Notes under the pieces: model-generated | The model's database searches: none | Told to the model about the DNA's origin: nothing | Seen by the model: the letters and a program-made list of their open reading frames with translations, nothing else | NCBI GenBank assembly: GCA_013176395.1 | Contig: JABMLP010000003.1 | Location: forward strand, 1,798,001 to 1,862,000 | Direction: 5' to 3' | Source of the DNA: Venturia oleaginea | Taxonomy: Eukaryota > Ascomycota > Dothideomycetes > Venturiales > Venturiaceae | DNA length: 64,000 bases | Shown: positions 23,242 to 35,456 of the stretch, piece after piece | How the letters are laid out: each line of letters opens with the position of its first letter | Position numbering within the stretch: the stretch's first letter is position 1 | Translations under genes and position numbers: made by a program

Positions 23242-24744
23242 ATGACAAAACTCAACGACTTCCCTTCCGAAATTCTCGAAGACATCCTCGCTAAAACCGC
23301 CGAACTCAATAGAAAAGATGGCGTGTCCTTCACTTATGGTTTGAGCCAACCTCTGAGCTTGGAACAGCGGAAAATACAGAAATATATCCGAGGACCTGTT
23401 CCACCAGAGCTTCAACGGTGGGATGCTGTATTGTCAATTCGTGAAGTCTGCACGCGATGGCACGAATGGAGCCTGCAATATGCGCTCAAAGACGTCTATG
23501 TGAAATGCTGGCGTGGATCGGAGCGGTGGTGCGATCTTCCAATCGAGCGAAGTAAGTCTGTTCCCTTCATCAAAACGCCCCATGTTACTGATATATCATC
23601 AGGACGATACCGACTTTACGAGTTGAATCCTCATACAAGGGGCGAGAAAGTCTACCGTGATGCACACCTTACCCTTACCAAGACGCGAAACCTGTTCACC
23701 ACGACACCGAGGGTAGCCTATTACGTCCGTCGGCTGAACTTCGATGGTCTTTATGTGCCTGAGACTGACGCCAAGATCATCGAAATCGCAAGCAGCTGCT
23801 CCAACTTGACCTCCATCAGCATTCCTTGGACTATCCTGCGGCACGGCACGGCTTCCAACTGGACCGATCTTCTTGGAATGCGCCGAGAGTTTCCTTTGCG
23901 AAGCCTGGAGTTGCTGTCTGTCAAATTGGGTGTTCGTCAGGCTGAGGCCGCTGAAGCGGTGGATGACGAGCGTCCCCTTGATTCTCGAATGGTGAACTTC
24001 TCACAGCTCAAGCGCCTCAAATTGTTCGGCGACGCAACTTTCCAGCCCGTCGGCGATGACGATTTGAAGGCAATTGCACGTACCGCGACCAACCTCGAGG
24101 AATTTCAGATCACCAATATGTCTACCGTGACCATGGAAGGCGTCATAGCCATAGTTAAAGCGTCCCAAATGACGCTGCGGCTACTAGAGCACTCTCCTCG
24201 TTCCCAGGAAGGCTTCTTGCATCCGGATCCTGGTAATCTTTCAGAGAAAGAGCACATCTGCGACATTCTCACCAGCTGCCCGAGGCTCGAAGACCTCTCC
24301 ATCTCTATTCCATCGATGTGCGCCGACCTCTTCTCCAACAAGAATGTGCGCTGGAGGGGTAATTGCCAGGTTCGAGCACTCCATCTCTGCGGACACGAAG
24401 AGGGTACGACCAGCAACGCTTCTATCGTGGACATGAAGGCGCTTCTCAAGCAAGCCCGCCAGCTGATCACCAATCGAGCGAATGTTCGCTATCCGACACA
24501 CCTCACTATCGAGCTCTTCTTCGCAGACGTCATCTTCGACCCGCACACCAGCAGTGTCCACGGCGACTTCTCTCCCGCCGAGGAGGTGTCTCTTCAGACA
24601 TGGCCAGCCAACAAGTCGGTATCTCGCAAAGGTCCTTACGGTAGCACCGGTCTCTACGGAAAGAAGAACGAAGAGCACCTTTTCGCTCGTGTCAACGAGA
24701 ACGATTTCTTTGAGGGCGTCACACGAAGTTTGTTGAGGCTTTGA
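23242..24744 (+). CDS. F-box-like protein, uncharacterised
   Basis: The N-terminus MTKLNDFPSEILEDILAKTA has the LPxEIL..I pattern of an F-box. Such proteins usually recruit substrates to SCF ubiquitin ligases; the target is unknown. The rest has spaced leucine-rich segments resembling irregular LRRs (LKRLKLFGDATF, TNLEEFQITNMST, CPRLEDLSISIP). The frame is open for 500 codons, but a 51-base segment (23552-23602, GTAAGT to CATCAG, with a TACTGAT branch) looks like an in-frame intron. Removing it joins IERR to RYRLYELNPH and gives 483 aa. Confidence 0.7.
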   Translation: MTKLNDFPSEILEDILAKTAELNRKDGVSFTYGLSQPLSLEQRKIQKYIRGPVPPELQRWDAVLSIREVCTRWHEWSLQYALKDVYVKCWRGSERWCDLPIERSKSVPFIKTPHVTDISSGRYRLYELNPHTRGEKVYRDAHLTLTKTRNLFTTTPRVAYYVRRLNFDGLYVPETDAKIIEIASSCSNLTSISIPWTILRHGTASNWTDLLGMRREFPLRSLELLSVKLGVRQAEAAEAVDDERPLDSRMVNFSQLKRLKLFGDATFQPVGDDDLKAIARTATNLEEFQITNMSTVTMEGVIAIVKASQMTLRLLEHSPRSQEGFLHPDPGNLSEKEHICDILTSCPRLEDLSISIPSMCADLFSNKNVRWRGNCQVRALHLCGHEEGTTSNASIVDMKALLKQARQLITNRANVRYPTHLTIELFFADVIFDPHTSSVHGDFSPAEEVSLQTWPANKSVSRKGPYGSTGLYGKKNEEHLFARVNENDFFEGVTRSLLRL

Positions 24745-25445
24745 ATTTTGTTCTTATTGCGATTCATGGCTGAACGTTTCATATCTGGGCATAGCAGGTG
24801 GAGTTTGTTTACTATTTTCTATCATACCCAAAGGCTGGACGTTTGAAAAAAGCATTCAAAAAAGTCATTCTAGCATGGAGTTTGGTCTTTATATCAGCAG
24901 CAGGTTGCTTTCACGGATGAGGCTTTTCGATACAGGGCACAAGGCACAGGGCACAGGACACAGGGCACAGGTCACAGGATACGATGATTGGATGATGACC
25001 TTTCCTCAATTCAAGGCTGGATGCCCCTTCTGGCTATTTTGTATCATAGCAATCCAAACTCTTTATACCTGCCACTGCTTTGAAATCCGAATTATGCCAA
25101 TTCACATCTTTTCCTGCAGTCCAAAGTGTTCAGTTCGCCATTCTGCCCGTCTTACCAATAGGGGTTTCATTTTACAGGCGGCCCGGAGCCAGGCTAGCCC
25201 TCACCTCGACAATCATCACTCTGTCCTTTCGACAGTCTAGGTTCTACCTGTAACTTCTCTGCCCCGCCGCGCATGATCAATTGACCATCTGTGCTGGCAT
25301 TTGAATTGGTCAGGAATGCTTGATAATATGAGTGCGAAACAGAGGCCCTGGATTTAGAGTCTCCAGTCATTCCTGAGGTCATTCGGTACTGAAAAGGCCA
25401 GCGAGGCTTCATTTGCAACAACTTTCCTAATCTCGACCACACTAC
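24745..25445. other. Intergenic, with a short minisatellite
   Basis: Promoter region of the acetyl-CoA transporter gene. It contains a GGCACA-type minisatellite at 24932-24978 (listed separately). A 121-codon ORF across the repeat has no recognisable domain. Confidence 0.5.
24932..24978. repeat. Minisatellite of (ACAGGGC / ACAGGTC) units
   Basis: About six imperfect copies of a 7-8 base unit such as ACAGGGC, visible directly. It is non-coding and intergenic. Confidence 0.85.
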
Positions 25446-27533
25446 ATGGATAGTGGCGATCCTTCCCCCAAAATACTTCTTCCTGTCATTTCTCCCATTA
25501 TAGATTCTCACACTGTGCCAACTCACGCTGCACGCCATCAACACGGACGCCATCATCGCATCTCAAGTCCATCAACACTAGAAGACACAGAACTTGAACA
25601 CCTGGAAACTCCCTCATCCCTCCCACAGTCTCCCACATATTCCTCACGAAGACGATCTAGCTCCAACTCGCTCCACATCCATATTCGCGATCCCAACACA
25701 GCCTCCATACCTCTCCTCCAAGCAGACCTTGACGACGAATCCCCCGAACAAGCACAGATGGGCAGGAGAAAAGCATCACCGAATACGCAAACCCGACAGA
25801 AGTCTTCTGATTCATCACGAAGTCAGAACGGGAAGGCGTCTGGGGCAATGGAAGGCAATCTTCTCGAGCACCGGCGCAAGCACGCCGCGCTCGACAGCCC
25901 AGACAGTGCTACGGCGACAGCCCACCTTATGAACCGGTCTACGTTTTCTTTGGACGAGCCTGTTCCGGCATTGGCCAACGGACACGAGAGTGAGCATGCT
26001 TCGAAGGGATTCTCAGAGCTGCCGAGACAGGACAGGAGGAATTTCCTCTTGCTCGTGTTGCTATATTTTCTGCAGGGAGTGCCGATGGGATTGGCTATGG
26101 GATCGGTACCGTTCTTGCTCAAACACCATGTTTCGTACGCGCAAATGGGAGTCTTCTCCCTAGCCTCCTACCCGTACTCTCTGAAACTGCTATGGAGTCC
26201 TATCGTGGACGCTATTTGGAGCCCGAGATTTGGAAGGAGAAAGAGTTGGATATTACCAATACAGACATTGTCAGGAATATCGATGATATGGTTGGCAGGG
26301 AATGTTGACGCTATGATGAATCACGCTGGAGAGAATGGAGGTCAGAACGTGTGGGGCTTCACCTGGTGGTGGTTTGCATTGGTCTTCATGTGCGCGACGC
26401 AGGACATCGCAGTTGATGGATGGGCTCTCACACTTTTATCGCCGGAACACATCTCATACGCATCCACGGCACAGACCGTAGGGTTGACCGCTGGGCAGTT
26501 TCTGTCATCGACTGTGTTCTTGGCATTCAACTCCAAGGACTTTGCCAATAAGTGGTTTAGAACAATCCCTGGTGATGAAGGTCTGATTAACCTCAGCACA
26601 GCTCTTTCTCTGTCAGGATGGCTTTATCTCATCGTCACCATCGGGTTGGCAGCTCTGAAGACAGAGGAGAAGACGAAGAATGATGAGGGCGTTTGGGATG
26701 TCTACAAAGTCATGTTCCGTATCTTGAAACTGAAAAACATTCAGACATTGATTGTGGTTCATTTGATTGCCAAAATCGGATTTCAAGCCAACGACGGAGC
26801 TACCATGCTCAAGATGCTGGACAAAGGATTTGGACAAGACAACCTCTCACTCACGGTCCTCATCGACTTTCCCTTCGAAATCGGCTTGGGCTACTATGTT
26901 GGAAAGTGGTCGTCGGCATACGGACCAATGAAGCTGTGGTCATGGGCCTTCATTGGAAGATTGTTTGCTGCTGCGATGGCTCAATTCATCGTATACATCT
27001 TTCCCTCAAATGGCGTCACTGGAGGGTATCTTCTCCTGGTCATATTTGGGCACGTCTTCTCAACCTTCATGAACACAGTCATGTTCGTTGCCATCTCAGC
27101 CTTCCACGCCAAAGTCGCAGATCCAGTCTATGGCGGGACTTATATGACTCTTCTCGCAACGTAAGTTCTTTTCTGTTCCTCTCCCACTACCAGACTGACA
27201 AGACATAGGGTTTCCAATCTGGGTGGCACGTTCCCCAAGTTCTTCATCCTCAAGTTCATTGACATGTTCACCGTAGCAACCTGCACGCCACCCACAAACG
27301 CACCTGCCGATCTCAAAGGCGATCTCATCACTTCTCCCTTCTCATGCGTTCTCGAGCCAGAACGTACCAGATGCACGAATGGAGGTGGGACATGTAATAT
27401 TACGACTGACGGGTACTATATCATCAACATCTTATGTATTTTAGTGGGCATCATCACGTTCTGGGGATACATACAGTCTGCTGTCAAGAATTTGCAGGCT
27501 TTACCAATTAGGGCTTGGAGGTTGGTGGGCTAG
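25446..27533 (+). CDS. Acetyl-CoA transporter (SLC33A1/AT-1 family)
   Basis: Multi-pass MFS-related membrane protein. The animal homologue imports acetyl-CoA into the endoplasmic reticulum for protein and glycan O/N-acetylation; the same role is inferred here. Two exons: the first stays open to about 27162 and the second starts near 27209 (donor GTAAGT; joined TLLATVSNLGGTFPKF). A disordered Ser-rich N-terminal tail of about 195 residues precedes the family core: RRNFLLLVLLYFLQGVPMGL, SPIVDAIWSPRFGRRKSW, CATQDIAVDGWALTLL and DKGFGQDNLSLTVLIDFPFE. About 11-12 hydrophobic segments are seen. The Cys-containing luminal loop CTPPTNAP... also fits the family. The end is AWRLVG-stop. Confidence 0.9.
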
Positions 27534-27612
27534 ATGGGTGTCCTTGGTCGCAGGATATGTATGAGTCGCAGGCTATAGACTAGGTTGCGTGGGGTTGATG
27601 ATATCCTCGTTG

Positions 27613-27639
27613 GTTGATTGATTGATTGATTGATTGATT
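27613..27639. repeat. GATT microsatellite
   Basis: Six consecutive GATT units follow the transporter gene. Confidence 0.9.
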
Positions 27640-28123
27640 TTATCCTACTCGGTTGCAGCCGCTTAATCACGCAGCTATGTCCGGTTAGGAGGACTTCATC
27701 AGACAGCCGACACGTGATAGATTATATAATCCACCGCGCCCCACTTCGCCCCGTTCACTGAAACAAGACCAGCTGTCCCCTCCGTCCTCCCTCTTTTCCC
27801 TTAACCAGTATCTCCAAATGCCCGCTGGCTCTTGTAGATACTGGTTATTCTGCTAGTATATCTGTGCTATGTAGACTCAAGAGGCAATGCCTCGTGTTTC
27901 GCTATCCTTCTACCTACAGTCTCCCTCTAATGCTCAGCTTGTCTATCTGTTTCGCCTTATCCCTCAAGGCCAATGGGTTTCCTAAGTATGTTTCTGCTTG
28001 TGAAAGTTGCCTTGCACCAGATTCCTATGCGGCGGTGTATTTGGTTGTGTGATGCTGGAGACAATAGTAACCATCGTAGTCGTGATTTCGCTGCTTGGGT
28101 GTGATACTCCGGGTATGCCCGTG

Positions 28124-28876
28124 GACGAGGCTGTCTGGTAGCTGCCGTATTGTATGGCGCCGATCGTGCTATAGACCTGCCGTCTTATAGTCGGAGCCTA
28201 TCTGCTGCTAGTCGCTCTCCCTACTTGCTATATCGCGCTCCTACTCTTGCCAATGCCATAACTGGGACGCAACAGTCTGGGGAGAGGCTCAAGGCTACGT
28301 CTGCTGGCTTGTAGGGAGGGGATTTGCCGCCAATAAGCTCCTTCTATACGTCCTTACTGCTTACTGTGTTGCGCACCTACTCTTGCCAATGCCATAACTG
28401 GGACGCAACAGTTTGGGGAGAGGCTCAAGGCTCTGGACATCAGCTTGCAGCAGGACGGTTTGCGGAGACGATAGTAGATGAGGTTCTCTAGCAGCTGCCG
28501 TATCGTGTCGCACCGATTGTGTTGTAGACCTATCGTCTTATAGTCGGAGCCTATCTGCTGCTAGTCGCTCTCCCTGCTTGCTATATCGCGCACCTACTCT
28601 TGCCAATGCCATAACTGGGACGCAACAGTCTGGGGAGAGGCTCAAGGCTACGTCTGCTAGCTTACAGGGAGGGGATTTGCCGCCAATAGGCTCCTTCTAT
28701 GCGTCCTTACTACTTACTGTGTCGCGCACCTACTCTTGCCAATGCCATAACTGGGAGGCAACAGTTTGGGGAGAGGCTCAAGGCTCTGGGCAACAGCTTG
28801 TAGCAGGACGGTTTGCCAAGACGTTGGGAGAGGTTGTCTAGTCGTTGCAGTGGTGTGTGGTGCCGATTGTTGCGCA
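28124..28876. repeat. Tandem repeat, ~353-bp unit with an internal duplicated core
   Basis: Two full units (period 353, then about 350 bases) and the start of a degenerate third. Anchors are AGCTGCCGTAT at 28140 and again at 28493, and TCGGAGCCTATCTGCTGCTA in both. Inside each unit a core of about 65 bases, starting CCTACTCTTGCCAATGCC, occurs twice, so it appears four times at about 28239, 28375, 28592 and 28729. Units are over 90% identical by eye, so the duplication is not very old. Stops interrupt most frames; the longest open stretch is 87 codons. I do not recognise the family. Confidence 0.9.
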
Positions 28877-29056
28877 CCGGGCGTCTGGTGTTTGAGTTGT
28901 GTTGAAGGTATTGCCGTTCTAGCAGTGACTCGTCGACTCGGAGCGTTGCAGTGTCATCTGGGGTGATGGACTAGCCGGGAGATAGTGACTAGATGGTTGC
29001 TGTTGTCTTTGGTGGACGCATCGTTCGTGTAGCTTGCTCATGTATTCGTCTGCTTG

Positions 29057-29150
29057 CTCTGCCGTGGCCGCGACGGCGACTCTAGAGATATCTCATCGAC
29101 GCTGAGGGACGCGCGATGGCCTCTAGAGGCCGGAGCGGCCACTGGCAGAG
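29057..29150. repeat. Short foldback (imperfect 94-base inverted repeat)
   Basis: The end arms CTCTGCCGTGGCCGC and GCGGCCACTGGCAGAG are reverse complements with one extra base. The interior also has CTCTAGAG on both sides. It could form a long GC-rich hairpin or be a solo foldback element. Confidence 0.6.
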
Positions 29151-30283
29151 GTGTTTTGATGATCCTTAGATGATACTTCTGTAAATTCCAAAAATTGAGT
29201 TCTCGCTGTGTGTGCTGTTTCATCCTCGTTGGTGCGAGACCTGCAAACTGTTATCTTGGATGCTAGTTATCCCGTGACAAAACGTTATATGCAAATTTAG
29301 CAATGGATTTTTTTTCCAAGAGAGTATACCGAAAATGAACTGGAATGTTATAATTGCTGTCTATGATAGCTCCATTTGTCGGAAAATTGATCGTGGGAAG
29401 TCTTCATATGCTGTCCAACGTCGACGGTGATTGTTAACCCTCGAAGGTAGATTGTAAGCAAAGAAATGTACCCTTCCGAGCATTTTGTAACGGTGCTCGT
29501 AAGCCGTCTATCTCTTGACAGAAGTACAGTGTAGCTTAGCTGAAGCTAGTCGATCACCTTCAACTACAAAGCTACATCGACCTCTTCCTAGCTGGTTGAA
29601 GACACAATTGACAGCAGAGTAGGTTAGGCAATTTTCCGGTCTCCATCATCTTTGGTTCGCATCCAAGCGCGTAGCGTAATCAATGTCTACTAGTCTCTGG
29701 GTCGTCGATATCGAAAGCCGCAAAGCTATTTGAGGCTCGAATCTGCGTTTGTAAAATGCACGTACTTCCTTCGACTGCCATGATATCGAAGTCCGCACGG
29801 TATCGTAGAACCGACACTGACACCAACGTCAATTTGCGCTGGCCGCTGAACTGCATCCGACCAGACGATACTTTCTCCACCGCAGCCTTACGCCGGCAAA
29901 CGCCGCGTTTGCCCCAAAATAAGTCTGAAGAGTAACGAGGAACACACTTTCAAGTTCCGGTACTCCGTGAAGTCGAGCTCGTATGTACACTGGCCGCCAC
30001 TATTCCTACCGTGGTTATTATTGTAAATCAACCGTAGTATTCTAAGTCAATTACTACTCCCGTATTATACTATAAACCTATTGCGCTCCACCAGACAAAA
30101 ACTTCTTAAAGGTCAGTTGGGGATAGGAGCCGAAGCCCCGCTTGGAGCAACGCCCTCATGCGTACCCTCCCTCGCAAACTCAGGGACTGGATTTTGTATG
30201 AGAAAAAACCGCGGTAGGTTTAGAATAATGACCACGGTAGATGAAGTAAAACACCACGGTAGAAATAGTAACGGCTTGTATGA

Positions 30284-30306
30284 TACCCGTCGCTTTTCGA
30301 CGGGTA
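30284..30306. repeat. Perfect 9-bp hairpin
   Basis: TACCCGTCG and CGACGGGTA flank the loop CTTTT. Function is unknown; it lies in gene-poor DNA. Confidence 0.5.
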
Positions 30307-30736
30307 AGGTACCTGATTTGCTTTCTCTCTCGATAGATATCTTGCGATTTAAAACAGAATGCTGCCAGAAAATTATCGATATCGATTTCGACTTGGCACA
30401 TTGTAATACAAAAACGACGTTGGAAAGAGCGCACAAAGTGGGTGGAAGAGGTGAGCTGATCAACCCGCTGACCTGGACGCGGTGTAAGAACGTTTCACAT
30501 CTCTGGTCCATCCGTAAATATTAGGACTTGCGACCCAGGCTTCAAAAATTGGTGAAAACATTTGACAGCACTGGGTCATAGCTTCCGTATATATGCGTGT
30601 CCGTGCTTACAACATCGCGCTATCAAGTTTAACATGCCATCACAGTACGACAAATACCTAATCAAACCGCGAACTATCCTATAAGATTACCAACAAGACC
30701 TTCAAGCACACCAAATCACAAGCCCACATAACCAAA

Positions 30737-30985
30737 ATGTATGCACCCGACCTGATGTTCCAGGGTGTCCTCATCCAGAATGCCCGCGATGAAGAAGAAG
30801 CCGAACGAGTCGCAAAGCGAAAACGGGAGAAAGAGCAGAAGCACCTCGAAATGATCACGAACAAGGATATGAAGAACACGTTGCTGGCCGGCTCGTGGGC
30901 TCTATCACATCTCACACAAGCTCCTTCCTCCACGTCCAATTCTGCTTCTACGGCTTCGACGAGATCCAATAGCCCAAGCCGATGA
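30737..30985 (+). CDS. Small charged hypothetical protein (82 aa)
   Basis: I do not recognise the family. The product starts MYAPDLMFQGVLIQNARDEE, then has a highly charged helical, possibly coiled-coil stretch (EEAERVAKRKREKEQKHLEM) and a Ser/Thr-rich tail. A good start context (CCAAAATG) and a leader-like upstream sequence favour a real gene, as does the organised composition. It could instead be the first exon of a longer gene, or chance. Confidence 0.45.
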   Translation: MYAPDLMFQGVLIQNARDEEEAERVAKRKREKEQKHLEMITNKDMKNTLLAGSWALSHLTQAPSSTSNSASTASTRSNSPSR

Positions 30986-31462
30986 TGTGACGACAGTAAG
31001 CTCCGCCTATGACGAGGGACGATTATTGGCTGACCAACTTCCCAGATCGCCAGAGATTTATCAATGTTGGTCTCGAAATGCAGGATCCATTCTCGAGATG
31101 TAGTTTTGATTAGGCCCACGACGAAAAGTGATGAAAGGAAAGGCTGGCAGCGATATGAGACTACGAACGACATGATTAAGCTGTGAACGACAGCAGTACT
31201 ACGAAGGCTTTCGTACGGGACTATGGGTTTAGATGGAGTTGCGAGAGACGGATAGAGGATGACATGCTTACTGGTCAACATCTCATGACCATGACCTAAA
31301 ATACGTATTTGATGATTGCTTTTAGACTGTCAACAACCATGACCTTAACAATTCCCCGACAACCTCAAACTCCGCCTTTCCTTTCTAATCCTCATTTCAT
31401 TCATGCTCATACTTCCATCATGCAGGAGTCTTATTCGAAACACTCAAACGTTCTTTCATCAT
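30986..31462. other. Intergenic, 3' flank of MET3
   Basis: About 480 bases with only short ORFs on either strand; no gene is seen. Confidence 0.45.
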
Positions 31463-33571
<2,109 letters not shown>

Positions 33572-34505
33572 TGTAATGTATGCTTTCGATTTGAACCCCT
33601 AGGACAACTCCAAAGGTATAATCCTGTTCCTCGTCGGAGAGATGGTTTTAAACCTGCTATCAAGCAGACAGTCCCAATGACACTAGTCCTCGTCACTCGT
33701 CAATGTCGTGATATGTCAGAACCACGAAGATCCGGCTGATTGTTGCAGCTGAGAAATAAGGATTGAGGATTGAGGAATTGAGTTTTGTGCAATGCAGAGC
33801 AAGATGGTTTTTTCGAGGTTTCAACGGATTTTGTTTACAGCAGCAGCTTGCAGATCTTTAGTAGACCCGCCCGATGATGCTGATCTGTTCCTGGGAAGCT
33901 AAAGAGAATTTTTCTGGCACGCCATTACGGTTGTGTCCGGGCGCGGAGGCAAAGATCATATGGCTGTCTGGATTGCGTGATTGATGGCGAAATTGCCATT
34001 CTTGGAGGGGAGCAAACAAACACCAAGGGTTATCCTCCAACAGGTCATGGGGAGGTCTAATTGTAACAAGGTTTTGCGGAACATGTTCAAATTACACTTT
34101 CGGAAGTTCTGGTCGTGTGCTCAATTCCATTTAATTGTCGAGTTGACTGTGTTGGGAGATTTACAACACATGGTCACCAAAATGTCATGCGTAATTGTGA
34201 ACCGCAGGAAAAGTTGGGGAGCCATCGCTTTGAAGATAGTGCTGGAAATGTAGAAATGATATCATGTTCAATTTTGGGTTCAGTATATACGGTTCATGTT
34301 ATGCCCACTTTTGGGCGGAAAGGCTTCGGCCTCGCTATGATATCGTCGAAAAGTAAATAGTAAAGCGAGGGTCTCTTGACTTCCTCGAGCTTCAAGCAAT
34401 ATCCCAAACACCAACGCCAATGCTAATATGCCGCTCATATGCTACTAATATGATTTGAAATGATCACCACAAAATGCTGTATTGCCACTATGTGTAGTCT
34501 GCCAG
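33572..34505. promoter_or_regulatory. MET3 upstream region / MET16 3' flank
   Basis: About 930 bases without a supported gene. As both genes read leftwards, this is the MET3 promoter. It includes the perfect palindrome at 34256-34265. Confidence 0.6.
34256..34265. promoter_or_regulatory. Cys3-type bZIP binding palindrome (ATGATATCAT)
   Basis: The sequence fits the Neurospora CYS3 consensus ATGRYRYCAT exactly and is a perfect 10-base palindrome. Cys3/MetR switches on sulfur-acquisition genes during sulfur limitation. It sits about 690 bases upstream of the MET3 start, with no other gene between. The site is seen; its use is inferred. Confidence 0.55.
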
Positions 34506-35456
34506 TCACGGCTGGATCTGGACTGCTGCTAGTGCTGATGCCAGTTCTTCTTGTTGACGCTTGTTTTCTTGCTCCTGAAGGAACTGCGCATATCGTGATT
34601 TTTTGTTGTGGATGCCGCACTCGGTCTTGTCCTTGCCCTTCCAACGGCCGGCGCGTTCATCCTCTCCTTCCTTAATAGGTTGTGTCGAATGCCAGTCACC
34701 GACGCTCTTGTAGCCACGGTCGAGGAGGTCGTTATATGGGACGCCGTGCTGCTTGATGTAGTCTTGGACTTGCTTGAAGTTCCAGTTGGCCAAAGGATTG
34801 ACCTTGACAACGCCAGCTTCATCGACCTCAATGATGTCAAGGTCGCCTCGCTTGCCTCCTTGGCTTCGTCGACGGCCTGTGAGGACAGCCTTGACTTGCA
34901 GATCTGCGTATGCACGTTGTTGGGGTTCAACCTTGGCTACCCAGTCATAGAGCTCGTCATTGGTCTTCCACAATGATTCGCCATGCTTGTCATTAAACTG
35001 CTCAGCGGTTGAAACTCCTTCAGGTTGGTAAACGTGCAGGTTGACATGTGGGTACCGTCTCTTGACGCGGTCGACTAATGACAGAGTTTCTTGAAAATGG
35101 AAGAGAGTGTCGAGGAAAATCAAATCGATCTTGGTCTTCGTCGGGTTGCTGATCTTGGACAAAATGTCAAGAGTGACAAGACCAGTAAGCCCAAATGCTG
35201 TGGTCTGGTAAAGGTTGGGCAATGTGATCATGGCCCATTTCAAGATGTCTACTTTAGTCAGCACACAGCCAAGAGCAGATGCAAGGCGTTTTCACATACC
35301 TTCTGGTTCCATTTGGCCAAGTTGACGGTTAAGGAACTTGAGGTGAGGTTTCGTGAAGTAGACGTCTGTGAATGCACCACTCTCAGAGCTTGCACTGGCA
35401 TAGCCAGACTCGATATCATCGTGAGACATCGTTCTCGATAATGATGATGATGACAT
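34506..35456 (-). CDS. MET16: PAPS reductase (phosphoadenylyl-sulfate reductase, thioredoxin)
   Basis: Reduces PAPS to sulfite using thioredoxin. Two exons, about 300 aa. Start MSSSSLSRTMSHDDIES at 35456 (MSHDDIES is a possible alternative). Exon 1 ends FLNRQLGQMEPE; an intron of about 50 bases leads to DILKWAMITLPNLYQTTAFG. Family motifs: GLTGLVTLDIL, IFLDTLFHFQETL, VLTGRRRSQGG, and the catalytic cysteine in KTECGIH near the C-terminus. The absence of further CC motifs fits PAPS rather than APS reductases. It pairs with MET3 downstream on the same strand. Confidence 0.94.

Larger units (their letters stand above)
27534..30736. other. Gene-poor, repeat-bearing region
   Basis: About 3.2 kb without a convincing gene. 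It contains a GATT microsatellite (27613-27639), two 353-bp tandem units plus a remnant (28124-28876), a 94-bp foldback (29057-29150) and a short perfect hairpin (30284-30306). A 147-codon ORF at 30081-30524 has no recognisable domain. The stretch may be eroded transposon or subtelomere-like DNA, but I found no transposase or reverse transcriptase motif. Confidence 0.5.

Noticed and set aside
28124..28876. CRISPR-like array
   Set aside because: The units are 350 bases with duplicated cores in a fungal nuclear context; there are no short regular repeats with unique spacers.
30081..30524. 147-codon ORF in the gene-poor region
   Set aside because: An ORF of similar length covers the opposite strand, there is no recognisable domain, and it lies in repeat-bearing DNA.
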